A DNA stretch of 64,000 nt from Gigaspora rosea. Lineage: Eukaryota > Glomeromycota > Glomeromycetes > Diversisporales > Gigasporaceae. Shown one piece after another: positions 47,360 to 59,129 of this stretch. The number at the start of each line of letters is the position of its first letter. The first letter of the stretch is position 1. Under the pieces are notes generated by a model, which worked only from the letters and a program-made list of their open reading frames with translations, searched no databases and was not told the origin of the DNA. A program made the position numbers and the translations under genes. The stretch spans positions 45,233-109,232 of the forward strand of contig QKWP01000132.1 of NCBI GenBank assembly GCA_003550325.1, read 5' to 3'.

Positions 47360-48964
47360 ATGCAACGTTCGTCATCACCCAGCGATGGTAGTATTCACAG
47401 CACAGCTTCCCCTATTGAGACTTCTAAAAATCATCTACCACAAAATTCTTATATCAAAGCTCATAAAAACATATCTTTTTCTTTTCCTGAAAATTCAACC
47501 ACTTTTCAACATGGTGCACTTGGGGATTATGACACCTTTTTAATTGGAAATCTTCATTTAAATTATCCAAAAGGTTGTTTCGTAAAAAATGTTTTTCTAG
47601 AATTTAAAGGAACAGAGAAAACTTCTTGGTTTAAAGCTCAGGCTAGGACAAAAGCTGTTTATAATGGTGAACATACTTTTGTCAATCAATCAAATAAAAT
47701 ATGGGAAGCTTTTGATGAATATTCAGAAATTAAAACTATTGATATTCCTTTCAAGATTCAATTACCTTATAATTTACCAGAATCTATAACTACTGATATA
47801 GGTTCTGTTCATCACATCCTTCGTGCTGTTGTTACTGTCAAAGGATTATTGGGTAAAAATAGTACCCATGTTGCAAAATTACTTTGTCCTTTAAAACGCA
47901 TTCTTACTTTAGATCACACCTCATCATCTCCTTACAAAGTTTGTGGTGAATCTCAAAGTGGTGTTGAATATACTTTCATGTTACCTCCGGGTAAACAATT
48001 GAACATTGGTAGTTTTGTTTCAATTCCAATGTTATTAAGATTTTTACGACCTGATGTCGGTATAGAAAGAATTGAGGTTTCTTTAAAGGCCTCTATGGAC
48101 TTTCAATGTTCTGATCACAATGAAAAACGACATTTAGATCAACAAATTGCTGGATTGGTCATTTCACGTTCGGAACTTCGTTATATGCAATCTTCAATGC
48201 CTAATTATAATTATGGTGAATGCACTCATACTATTAATCTTTTTATTCCTCCTTCTACTCAACCAACTTATCAAGGAAGGTTCATTCTTATAACTTATAA
48301 GTTATCTATAAATGTTAATCTTTATGGTTTTGCAAGAGGCTTTCTCATTGAAGAACAAGTTAAAGTTTCTAATATAGTAGAAAAGAATACTACACCTAAA
48401 CGTCCTTATTCTCCTTTGACTGGTATGCCAAGTCCTACTATTGCTGATGGTATTCCAGATGATTACTCTCAGTCGCGTGAATCTCTAGATAGAAATCCTG
48501 GTTCTTTCGCTTATCAATCTAATAACTTACAAATGATGAATCAACTTCGTCAACCACGTAGTCTTCCAGAATTACCGCAATTTATACCGCTTGATGATAA
48601 TTATAGAGATCCGTTTAATATATCGTTTGATCATAAACGAATCGCACCTTTTGATTTTAACGATCGTATAGATCGTATATTTGATGGTTACGTGCAACCT
48701 TTATCGGATACGTCAAGTTACAATTATCAACCATATAGTCCAACTTCTCAACATTCTCGTTCTGAAACGCCACAAACACCTCCGAGTAGCTTTTCTGCAA
48801 CTACTTCAAATACAAACATTTCTTCAATGGAATCAACATCATCAAATGTTGAAATACCGAATTCGTCGATAACTCCTCTTTCTTTACCTCCATATTATCG
48901 TCATCCCTCAACACATCAAAGATCATCTAATGATTATTCGGATCAAAACTTATCAAAAAAATAA
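47360..48964 (+). CDS. Alpha-arrestin (arrestin-related trafficking adaptor), 534 aa
   Basis: Alpha-arrestins link plasma-membrane transporters or receptors to NEDD4/Rsp5-type ubiquitin ligases and so direct endocytosis. The protein has a short Ser-rich lead, an arrestin N-like beta-sandwich (about 38-190, with HLNYPKGCFVKNVFLEFKGT and IPFKIQLPYNLPESI), and an arrestin C-like domain (about 201-345, from GVEYTFMLPPGKQLNIGSFV to FLIEEQVKV). A Ser/Pro/Asn-rich, probably disordered tail follows. At 510-513 the tail has PPYY, a PPxY motif that WW domains of such ligases bind. The length fits fungal members. It is intronless, begins at the first in-frame ATG after an AT-rich leader, and ends at TAA 48962-48964. 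Its codons are AT-biased but not degraded. The only clearly intact gene in the window. Cargo unknown. Confidence 0.93.
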   Translation: MQRSSSPSDGSIHSTASPIETSKNHLPQNSYIKAHKNISFSFPENSTTFQHGALGDYDTFLIGNLHLNYPKGCFVKNVFLEFKGTEKTSWFKAQARTKAVYNGEHTFVNQSNKIWEAFDEYSEIKTIDIPFKIQLPYNLPESITTDIGSVHHILRAVVTVKGLLGKNSTHVAKLLCPLKRILTLDHTSSSPYKVCGESQSGVEYTFMLPPGKQLNIGSFVSIPMLLRFLRPDVGIERIEVSLKASMDFQCSDHNEKRHLDQQIAGLVISRSELRYMQSSMPNYNYGECTHTINLFIPPSTQPTYQGRFILITYKLSINVNLYGFARGFLIEEQVKVSNIVEKNTTPKRPYSPLTGMPSPTIADGIPDDYSQSRESLDRNPGSFAYQSNNLQMMNQLRQPRSLPELPQFIPLDDNYRDPFNISFDHKRIAPFDFNDRIDRIFDGYVQPLSDTSSYNYQPYSPTSQHSRSETPQTPPSSFSATTSNTNISSMESTSSNVEIPNSSITPLSLPPYYRHPSTHQRSSNDYSDQNLSKK

Positions 48965-49490
48965 GATTATTTACTCCTAATTTCTTTCTGTATATAAGTT
49001 TTTACTTTATTTTTATCTAATGATTTTGTCATTAACTGTGAATTATTGATTGTTTTATTACAAATTCAATGAATATATTTTTATTCTTTGAGAATCTCTC
49101 ATAATCAAATTAAAGATGTTAAAACCTTTTTAAAAATTTACTATATATGTTGAACCAACTCTGATAATTTAATATTGTTTTTTTTTTCAAATCGAATCAA
49201 ACCATTTTAACATCCCTATTCATTAAAAGAATCGATTATGAAGCAGTTTCCGATTTTCGATTAAAAATTTATTCGAATTTTTAACATTATTGATTGTCGG
49301 TTATTAAATTGAATCTTATTCAAAAATAAAAAATAAAATTTCGATCAGTATAAATTTATCGTATGAATCTCTTTTATGATTCTAACTATTATATATTACT
49401 TCTCATATTAGAAATATATTTACCGTCCAAATCTCAAATTATTATAGTTATATTTAATAATTCACAAATAGTTTCTTCTTATATATATAG
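48965..49490. other. Downstream region of the arrestin gene
   Basis: An AT-rich 3' flank. No canonical AATAAA was located close to the stop. 49190-49325 repeats AATCGATT and TTCGA words without clear ends. Confidence 0.5.
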
Positions 49491-49954
49491 TAATTATACC
49501 CTAGGTAAAAATGCAAAATTTTCATTTTAGAATGCACATGCGCATGCATTTTTTGCATGCATACATGCATGTTTTGGCCAAAATTATGTTTTAATTTCTT
49601 AATGCTGGCCAGAATTAATTGCATGTTTTTTTGCATACCATGCGAAATGTTATTACGCGTCTCTACGGTAGTGCCCAAGGGTATGACTGATTTATACCCT
49701 GCGATCTTGATATAGTGACCAGGGGTATAACTAGGGATTGCTGGCATGCCAATGGTACACTATCATATAAACTCATCCAAAACCCCACCTTGCTCATATT
49801 TTATGTTCGTTGACTGTCTACCATTCCAAATTTCCTGACAATAGATAGTGGCATCTATTTTCTTTTAAAGCATGTCATGGTGGCAATGCCCATGACCACC
49901 GTGTCACACTCTCTAGGTATAACCCTGCGATCTTGATATAGTGACCAGGGCATA
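49491..49954. repeat. GCATGC-rich repeat and 28-bp direct repeat
   Basis: 49530-49650 is dense in GCATGC and TTTTGCATGCAT words. CCCTGCGATCTTGATATAGT followed by GACCAGGG occurs at about 49688-49715 and again at about 49924-49951. TAGGGATTGCTGGCATGCC at 49732 looks like a hAT end, but no partner was found. The 97-codon minus-strand frame here is not convincing. Confidence 0.55.
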
Positions 49955-50205
49955 TCCACTGATTTGATTTTTAGGGGTCTTTTTTCGATAAACGGTTACA
50001 CGATCTTTTGCCATTAAATGACGTGAGAATAACAAACGAAACATAGTAAAAAAAAATTTTTTTTTTTTAGCCTCTATGTGAGATAAGTAATAAAAAACAG
50101 CTACTTTAAACCGTAAAAGAAAGCACTATCACTTTTTGAAACGTTCGGATATTTTCGGGTAGTGAACGATCGGTTTGTCATTGTTTTGATCAGTTGTATA
50201 ATGGC
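49955..50205 (-). repeat. Dispersed repeat, copy 2
   Basis: An inverted relative of 5740-6042. It was entered near its edge by the hAT element at 50211, whose target duplication overlaps its last bases. Confidence 0.6.
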
Positions 50206-50210
50206 AAGGT

Positions 50211-51048
50211 TAGGGTGCCCAGAATTCTGCTGCTAATGATAGTAAATTATGCTTGCTAATGATATAAAATTATGCTTTTAATGCTATTGATTTTTTTAAA
50301 AAAAAATTGGTTTAAATTAATAAATTTTATAGTTTTTATAATGTAAAATTTTTAAAATAACTATTTACGAATTATATTTATTTGAATTTTTTGATGCAAA
50401 TATCAATGTGATTATTAATAATTATTATAATTATCATCATTTGTTATTATCTGTTATTAATAATATATAATGAAAAATATGAAATTATAGTATAAAATCT
50501 TGAAAACTAAATTTTTTGGGGGTGCATTTTTTAGGGTTAGGGGATTAGGGTTAGGGTTAGTTTTAAAAAAAATTATAATAAACAAGTATTAGTGTGTTTT
50601 AGAAGGCTAGTAGAAAATGTACATGCCTGCATCATTGGGTCATTATTTTATGATCGGTGAAAATTGATAAATAGCACGTTTCAATTAAATAACGCGTAAC
50701 ATTCTCACCTGAATATCAAATCCGGGCAGTACGTTGCACTAACACAGCCCATCAACATGCCCAATCAAAAGCAGACATCATCATCCTAGATGGCAGTTAA
50801 CTATACACTCTATTATGTAAGCATAACTACGTTCCTGGTATGAAATTATTTGGTTTTTCTCTGTACCGTATATATATATAATAGCTAAAACTGCAATTTT
50901 TGTTAAAAATTTTATCAAAAATACCCAAATTATGCTAAAATTTATTACTAGAAAATGTAAATTATGCTGAATTCTTCTGCTAGCATAATAATGCTAGCAA
51001 ACTCGAATTATGCTAAATTATGCCAATAGCATAATCCTCAACACCCTA
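50211..51048. mobile_element. Non-autonomous hAT element, AATTATGC family
   Basis: TAGGGTGCCC and AACACCCTA are the ends. The flanks GGCAAGGT (50203-50210) and GGCAAAGT (51049-51056) form an 8-bp duplication with one transition. AAATTATGC and GCATAATT words are arrayed near both ends. 50533-50565 contains several TTAGGG units. No transposase. Confidence 0.87.
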
Positions 51049-51056
51049 GGCAAAGT

Positions 51057-52141
51057 CAATGACAAGGATCAGGGACATGAAAAATTTTGGAAATAAATTT
51101 TTCTAAATTTTAGAGAATTAAGTACTACATTAATAGTAATATAGACTAACCTCTATATAGTCACCCTTACTTCACCATAGTCTCAAATCCAATATAATCA
51201 CTTTTGTTAAGTTACTAACCTTTTTACTATAATTTTCATCTCTATATAAGCACATTTGTAAGCACATTTGTATTATAATCACTATCATAATAAAACTACC
51301 CCCACATAATCACATTATTATAAATATTGTTACAGTAGGGAGGCCTTCTTTAACTTTTTACTATAATATTTGGTGCCTTCTAATAGAAACATTTAAAACA
51401 TTTGCATATTATTGAAGATATTTGGAAACCCTTTCCTATATTTTGTATTGCTGCTGTTTGTCCTGGAATAATTTTATACCCAAGGACTCTATATAATTTG
51501 TTGCTACTGCTGTTTGTCCTGGAAGACTCTATGCCCAAAAACTCTACCTATTTTAACTGCTATTTATTTATCTAGAGAATTATAATCTCTGCTGCTGCTG
51601 TTCATCCTGAAAGACTTCTATGCCCAAGGACTTTATCTATTTTATTGCTGTTTATTTGAAAAATTCATTTATTTTCCTTTTTATTTAGAATTTATTTTTA
51701 ATTGCTATATTAATTCTTAGCAACTGTACTTACTAAAAGATATTGTTAACAATTAATTATCTTGAGATTTAGCCCAGGAGTTATAAGGCATGTGATTGCT
51801 GATATTGACAAAATATATAATTGATATATTAAAAACCACTTATTAGAACATTATTAAAACTTTGCTTTCTATATCATTCTTTTCAGCTCCATGCTTCTGA
51901 TCTTTCTTGTCAAGAGTGCTACCTACCCTTCTTTTTAAACCAGTAATTGAATTTTTGCTTAAACACCTTTTGGAAGATTTTGGCATTGGTATTCTGGTAC
52001 CTATAATACCATGTTGACACTTATAGCTCGCAAACTACTAGCAACTTTGCTCATCTGACTGCTACTCAAGATCCTGCTACTATCTATACTTGTATTTGAG
52101 ATATTATTTTTAGTTGCCAATATCAAATAGAACTTGTAAAT
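51057..52141. other. Spacer with an old MITE and a tandem repeat
   Basis: 51141-51350 has TATAGTCACC-like words, as in the pogo-type MITEs, but eroded ends. 51440-51650 holds three imperfect units of about 75 bp around GCTGCTGTTTGTCCTGGAAG and GCCCAAGGACTCTA. No gene. Confidence 0.55.
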
Positions 52142-52605
52142 TTAAGGGTAGAGTATATGTCGATCATTTTTACTAATAAACTATTTGCAAAATTTAGCTG
52201 GCATTATGGAGCTAAAAAAATTTTTTTATATCGATTTAAGATTCAGCGCAGTAAAAACATAGTGCATATTAGCAGTAATAATATGATAAATTTTGAACCA
52301 ATTTGAATTTGTTATCAAAATGTTAGATAAGGGCAAGATCCACGAGAACCTGTAATATGCCATAATAGGCTCTCGCAGATTTGTACAGGCTCTTGTAGAT
52401 CTTGCCCTCATCTAACTTTTTAATGACAAATTCAAATTGGTTCAAAATTTGTCATATGATTACTACTAATATGCACTATGTTTTTACTGCGCTAAATCTT
52501 AAATCGATATAAAAAAATTTTGTTTATCTATGTACTAATTACTAAATTTATAAATTTGGTTAATAGTTTATTAATAAAAATGATCGACATATACTCTACC
52601 CTTAA
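52142..52605. mobile_element. 464-bp foldback element
   Basis: TTAAGGGTAGAGTATATGTC and its inverse start arms of about 200 bp, nearly complementary throughout, around a short loop near 52365. Terminal TTAAGGG is shared by both ends. No clear flanking duplication and no coding sequence. Confidence 0.8.
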
Positions 52606-55559
52606 GAAAAATTGCTCTTGCTATTCTCTAGCATTATACTCATCAAACTATTTTATTTTTTCTTTATTTTGAAGATTATATTACATTTGACCAATATTTT
52701 AATATTAAATTTAAAACATTATCCAGATTTAGAATATTCTATTATTAAAGAAGCTAGTTATAATTTTAATACTGTATCTCTTCTTACTCTTTCTAAAGAA
52801 CACTCATCTAATCATTTTGGCTTTAGCCTTTTCTCTTTAGTAAAGACAATAGTGCTACTAGTTTTCATACTTTTTAGCTTCAATATACTAGCCTACCTGC
52901 AAGTTCTACAACTTTAACTAACACCCCATCAGCTAGAAGTAGACCTTGAAAATTTCTTTGAAACTACTACTATCTAGGAGTTAGTAAAATTATGGAGGGG
53001 CCAACTCAAATGTTATACAAGTTTAATTGTAATACAAAAATCGTTATTTTATATAAAATTCATATAAATTTATATGTATCGTGTTGACTAGTCAAAGTCT
53101 TGATTATTAATTTTTTAAAAATAACACATCTACTAAGATATCTTTTTTTATTTGAAACTCAAAATAGACAAAGGTAAGTAATTAATTATAAAGAAATTTT
53201 ATAGCTGTTCTTTTATTGTTAAAAAGACTGAATTATATATTTATGCTCAATTATTGTAAGATAAAAGAAATAAAGATAAGAAATCATATACAAGACTTGA
53301 AGCCTATAAGCATCTTAAAATAGCACATCATTATATACGAATATTGCAAAATATATTAAACCATTTATATTGTCATTTTAGAGAAATAGAATTTTATCTG
53401 AAAAGGTAACAAATGAACCAATATCAAAACATTCAAATGAAGATTCTAAAAATGAAGCATTGCAACAACTTTATCAGCTCTATCCTGATTTTAATGGCCA
53501 AAGTGTATAGTCTTTTCCTATACTTAAAAAGTCTGCAGAGAGTTATATTCTATACGAAAAAACAGAAAAGCATGCATATGTATATGATACAATTACCCAA
53601 AAAAATTTTATTCGTTTTCAGTATAGATAAAGGTACTTAGTGATCAATGTTTTTTTAAAGGCAAAAAATCAGTATTAGCTATTATATTTTTGAAATCCAA
53701 TTGCAATGAAATGAATATTGGGCAAATAATAAAAGGCAAAAATTATTCATCTTATTTTAAAAATATTCAAATTGTTATATTACTTTCTATTAAAGATACT
53801 TTAACAACGATGATATATGATGATGTAGAGTTGATAGATATAAATTTAACAGAGGGAAAAGGATTTTTGTGTCTCACTTTTTTTGAAACAAATCCGAAAA
53901 AAGAACTTTATATAAAAAAAACAATTCATAAATGTCAGGAACCTATTAAATGTGCTATTTTTGTTAATGGTTTAGAAGTAAGAGACAATTTTTTGAAAAA
54001 AATGGTATTAGACATAAAATCTCAACAATTAATGAAATTCATTTGATTGTGTGATATTTTAAAACATCACATATTTGCATAGGACAATATACTAAAAGAA
54101 AGTATGTTAGTGAGTTAATATATATATAAATTCTTTCACTAAGATTATTTTTACAATATATTTAGGATTTGAACAAGCTACTTACTTACGAGGTGACTAC
54201 CTGTATTCAAATTTTATAGGCCCAGAAAATAATTGTGAAATAATTGCGAATTTAGAAAATAAAGGACTTGATAATAAAATTTATTACAGAATTGACTGCA
54301 CTCTTCTTGTTTTAAATGGCAGAATATGTGCCAATTGTAAAACATTGCATAACACATTGTATCAAATTGAAAACCGATATAAAAATAGTATTCAATCTGT
54401 TAAAACAACACATGCCTCTAGAGAACTTCTAACTGAAATTGTTCAAAAGGCTCGAAAAGTATTTATTTTTAGTTAATTTACAATTCAATAAATTATATTT
54501 ATTATTAAATAAGCATTATTACTTTAGACAATCCGAATACAAAAGGAGTTAGTTGAAAGTCTTCATAACTGTTTAAAGCTAAAATTTGAAGCAGAAGATG
54601 AACAAGTATCAGAACCATTAACTGGTATTGTTCACAACATTGTTGATAAAGTTTTAAACAAAAAGCATGAAAATATATCAAATATTATTTTAAAAAAGCT
54701 AGTCCATGTACAAAGTAAAAACCAAAAAAAGTATGCAATCATCCTATATAAGTAAAAATAGGAATTATATGGTGCATATAGCCTATAACCGGCATCACGT
54801 GACTTAAGTGGCCAATTTATGGTATTAATAGGCTCCCGAATATTTCTGAGCAAAAAATCGTTGAACACAAAAGACAAGCATGTTTACCCGATTATTTCCG
54901 AAGATGAGCATGCCTTTCCCTAAAATTTTGAACTAGGAAAATTTAAATTTCCGATTTCTGAACTCGGAAAAGGCGCATCACAATTAAACTAAATTAGGCG
55001 CACAATTAAACTTTAAAACTTAAACTTGAATTCTTTAATTAGAAAATCTGTATAAATTTGTATGATCGATTGTTGTAATTGTGTTTATGGTATGTACGTA
55101 ATGCAATGAAATAAATGAAATGATACTTACAGTAATTAAAAATTAACTTCAATGGAAAAATTTTCATACACAATGCGATATGAGCAAAGACTGACGCCAT
55201 AATTTCCAAATCTCAAAAATTTTGATTCAATTTCAAGAGATTAACGAGATTATTAACGAGATTGACAATTGACGAAATCGTGTTGTAAATGAAGTTGAAG
55301 AGTGGAGGAGTGGATGAAGAAATTAATTTACCAATAAAGCTTTACGTTCCTTTAAATACCTTTAAATATATCATTGGCTAGACAGATTGAATTCTGCTCT
55401 TTAGCCTTCTAAATCTATAATTAAAAAAAAATAAAAAAAGTGATAATAATTAAATAATTAAACAATCCATACCTCAAACCCGGTTATAAAATCTTGATTG
55501 GGACAATTAAATTTTTACTCAATTTAATTGTTTTATTACCGCCACTATTACCCGTCCAA

Positions 55560-58378
55560 GCAAAAGAAAGCAGCTGCTAGAGCCAAGAAGTGTGCATATA
55601 TCACAAGGAGCCAGATTATGAAAATCTGGATGAATATATTTGGTCAGATAAGGACATTAATGAGAGGGCTTCCGATTACTTTGCTGTGTTATTAATAGCT
55701 AGTAAAAATAAAGATGCCTGAGAACGTTTGGGTAGACCTTTAACTTATGCTGGAGGTTCTAAAAGAACTTTAAGACAAAAAAAGGCAGAGTTAAAGAAGG
55801 CCACACAAAATACTCAATCTATCACTGCCTATTTTGCCCCTATCTTGATGTATTCTAATGTTGCCTCAGCTTCAACATCCACTTGCGAATTATCAACGGA
55901 ATTATTTGCATCAATAGAAATGGAACCAATGGAAGTGGAACCAATGAAAGCGGAACCGATCGAAGCAAAACTGATGAAAACAAAACTGATAGAAGCGGAA
56001 CTGATGGATGTGAAATTAATGGATATGGAATCAGCAGAATTGGGATTAACAGAGGTGGAAAATCAGCAGAATTGGGATTAACAGAGGTGGAATCATCAGA
56101 AATTGATGAGAAAGCAAAAATGAGGTTAGCAATCGAGGAATTAGATGGGATGTTAAAAAAGGATAACAATCAAATGGATAAAGGTGTAAGCATATGGGCT
56201 GATTTATGGAATTGGCAATAACTTTTGATATACTAATCAATTTTTGAATAATTTTATTACCAAAATGTTTGTCTCAATGAGACGGTTCTAATGAATCCAA
56301 AATCACCAAAATCCAATCACAGGATCCCAAGATAATTAAGCTTTGTATAATTTTACTATTAGTTTTTACTATGTAGACAAATCAACGTATGGATTGGTTT
56401 TACTATGTAGACAATCAATGTATTGATTGGTTTTCATATATGAAAACCAATCCATACGTTGATTGTCTACATAGTAAAAGTTAATATAAAATTATACAAA
56501 ATTTTAATTATCTTGGGATCCTGTGATTGGATTTTGATGATTTTGGATTCATTAGAACCGTCTCACCGAGACCAACAATTTGGTAATAAAATTATTCAAA
56601 AATAGATTAGTATATCAAAAGTTATTGGCAATTCCATAAATCAGCCCATATGGGGTTCGTTTGCAAGCATCATTGCAATATTTACGATTAAGATACTACC
56701 ACAGTCAAAATAGAATAAATGCACACATGACAATTGCTAGCTCATTAGGGTAGGGTGATTATAAAGCGCGATGTATTGGTGCGTGGGCACAAAATTGGAT
56801 AAAATGGCGAAAACTTCCGAAAGATAATCGTGGTAAATTTACAAAGGTATCAAGCCTTATTGATGATAAGAGAATTTCTATGAAGGTATGCATTTTTTTT
56901 ATATCATAACAATTTTTGTACATAATGCTTTAATTCTTTGCAACTCACAAAATCATATTTTGAACAGATAATGTCGTATCTAAGAAGTCATAAGTTTAGC
57001 ATGAATCCTAAAGTTCTAAAAAAATATGTAGAGGAAAAGGTATTCCTGTCTTTAGGCATCGAAAATAAAACAACAATATGTGAGAAAACAGCATGGGAAT
57101 GGCTTAAAAAATTAGGATGGGAGTGTAAAGAGTGGAGAAAAGATATATATGTAGATGGACATGAGCGAGAGGATGTAGTACAATATAGACAAACCATTTT
57201 TTTGCCAATGATGAAGGAATTGGAGCCTGTTCTTATCGAATATGATAACGAAGATCTCACTAAACTAGTAGAGAAAAATATTCCTTCAAAAAAAAAGTAG
57301 CATTGTGTAATAACACATGACGAGACTACGTTAGCCGCAAATGATGATGAAAAAACAGGATGGGGGCCTAAAGGTTGTTTATGTTGTATAAATTTTGAGC
57401 ATTATTTGTCTTTATTTGATAAAATTATGATATATTTTTATCAAAGCTAAATTTTTTACTTTTAATTATTACTAGGCGAACACAAAATACGTCCAAAAGG
57501 AAAGGGTCAGTGCATCCATGTTAGCGAATTTTTGTGTGAGCCACTGGGTCGAGTTTATTTAACTGAAGAGCAACATGCATCCCATCCTGAAATCCCAAAA
57601 CGTTACGTTATAGAGCTATTGGAAATTGGTGCAAATTATGAAGTTTATTGGAATGTTCAATTGCTAGCTAAGCAGCTTGAACAGGCAATTGATATTTTAG
57701 AAATTGCACTTCCAGATACGATGCTTGTTTTTGGATTTGACAACAGTTCCAGCCACGGAGCCTTCGCTGAAGATGCATTGGTAGCAAGCCTAATGAATGT
57801 TGGCTACAGAGATAAACAACCTAAAATGCGCCCGGTCGATTTTCTGATGGCACACCCCAAGAGATAGTTTTTCCATTAAATTATCAAAACAAACAAAAAA
57901 GAGGACAACCAAAAGAGATCACAGAAGTATTGACAGAAAGAGGGATATGAGATAAAAAATTAAGGGGAAAGTGTGTTAAATGCTCAACAGATGAGGAAAA
58001 ATATGCTGCAATATGAGAAAATTGGCTAGACAGCCTAATTTTGTTGAACAAAAGAATATTCTTGAAGAGATTATTCTTAGTCGGGGGCACAAAATTTTTT
58101 ATTATCCTAAGTTTCATCCGAAACTAAACTATATCGAATACTATTGGGGAGCAATAAAAAGATATGCAAGAAGCCACTGCGACTATACTTTTAAAGAATT
58201 AAGAAAACCCGTACCCGAGGTTCTTGATTTCGTGGATATCTTATCAATTAGAAAGTTTGCAAGGAAGGTGTGGAGGTATATGGATGCCTATAGAAAAGGA
58301 TTAACTCCCTCTGCTGCCGAATTCACAGTAAAAAAATATAAATCGCATCGAAGGATTCCTGATAATATTGAATTGTAA
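55560..58378 (+). pseudogene. DDE superfamily transposase, broken by stops, frameshifts and a hairpin
   Basis: Similar in layout to long fungal DDE transposases of the IS630/Tc1 group. The N-terminal part reads YENLDEYIWSDKDINERASD, then a TGA, then GRPLTYAGGSKRTLRQKKAE. A hairpin (56191-56652) interrupts it, after which RLRYYHSQNRINAHMTIASS resumes. An intron near 56886-56966 and another at about 57372-57475 separate exons. Catalytic signatures follow: ITHDETTLAANDDEKTGWGP, then VFGFDNSSSHGAFAED (second Asp), then FHPKLNYIEYYWGAIKRY (final acidic residue). The end RKVWRYMDAYRKGLTP to the TAA at 58376-58378 is clean. A frameshifted stretch lies between about 57867 and 58013. Confidence 0.82.
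56191..56652. mobile_element. 462-bp hairpin insertion in the DDE transposase
   Basis: CATATGGGCTGATTTATGGA and its inverse begin arms of about 225 bp, near-complementary to the centre at TTTTCATATATGAAAA (56428-56443). It is a MITE-like foldback with no coding sequence. No flanking duplication could be fixed. Confidence 0.82.
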
Positions 58379-58439
58379 TTGCTTTATAATAATAATCAAT
58401 AAAAATTACAATTGTGATGCAAATTTAAAAATCTTATTT

Positions 58440-58502
58440 TTTTTTTTTTGTAACTCGACGGCTTGATCGCTGACAGGGCGCCGGTGGCGTCAAAAAAAAA
58501 CT
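58440..58502 (-). mobile_element. Short GC-rich retroposon 3' fragment
   Basis: About 42 GC-rich bases (GTAACTCGACGGCTTGATCG onward to GGTGGCGTC) lie between a T run on the left and an A run on the right, with CTTATTT on both outer sides. Read on the minus strand it ends in an A tail. It is probably a 5'-truncated non-LTR element or SINE. Confidence 0.45.
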
Positions 58503-59129
58503 TATTTGATATGTCTAATTGTATAAAATTCAATAATGAGGGGTTCCAGAATTTTAAAGTATGTGCATAATCACTTAACGGATCTAATTTTTTGATTCTT
58601 TTAAATTCTACTTATTTTTAAAAAAAGTTAATTCTGAAACCCCCTAATTCTATTAATCCGTTTTATAATTTTAATTAAGTGATTTTCAAAAACTATTTTA
58701 AGTTATTTTATTAAAAATATCAACTGAACAAAGACTTTGGAATTGCTAATTAACGAATTGATAAGTTTTTGATTTCAGCTGTTATCAGTAACTTATTAAT
58801 TTCATCTTGATAACTTATCGATTCGGTCACAAGAAAATTATTCAGTTGACCCAGAATTTATTGTAATTTATAATGAACTTGCGGTAAAGACTTGCTTTGG
58901 ATTACAAGCTGAATACCTTCGATTTAGATGGCATTTAGATAGTTTCAATTAATGATAAAAAACATAACTTATTTATTTCTAAGGCCACACAAAGTTAAGT
59001 TTCGTTTTGTATAGCCTTGAGTTTAAAATTCTGGTTGATGGGTTGAATTTTTTTTTATTAATTTACTGTAAAAATAATAGACCTATGTTCACATCTAAGG
59101 CTGCGTAAAATTTAATTTGTTATTTTTAT

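Noticed and set aside
52612..52917. 101-codon hydrophobic frame as a membrane protein
   Set aside because: Leu/Phe/Ile bias is expected from AT-rich DNA, and the stretch lies upstream of the P-like gene without recognisable motifs.
55883..56221. 112-codon Asn/Gly/Ser-rich frame
   Set aside because: It overlaps the transposase N-terminal region in another frame and comes from a GGAAC-type repeat; no independent support.
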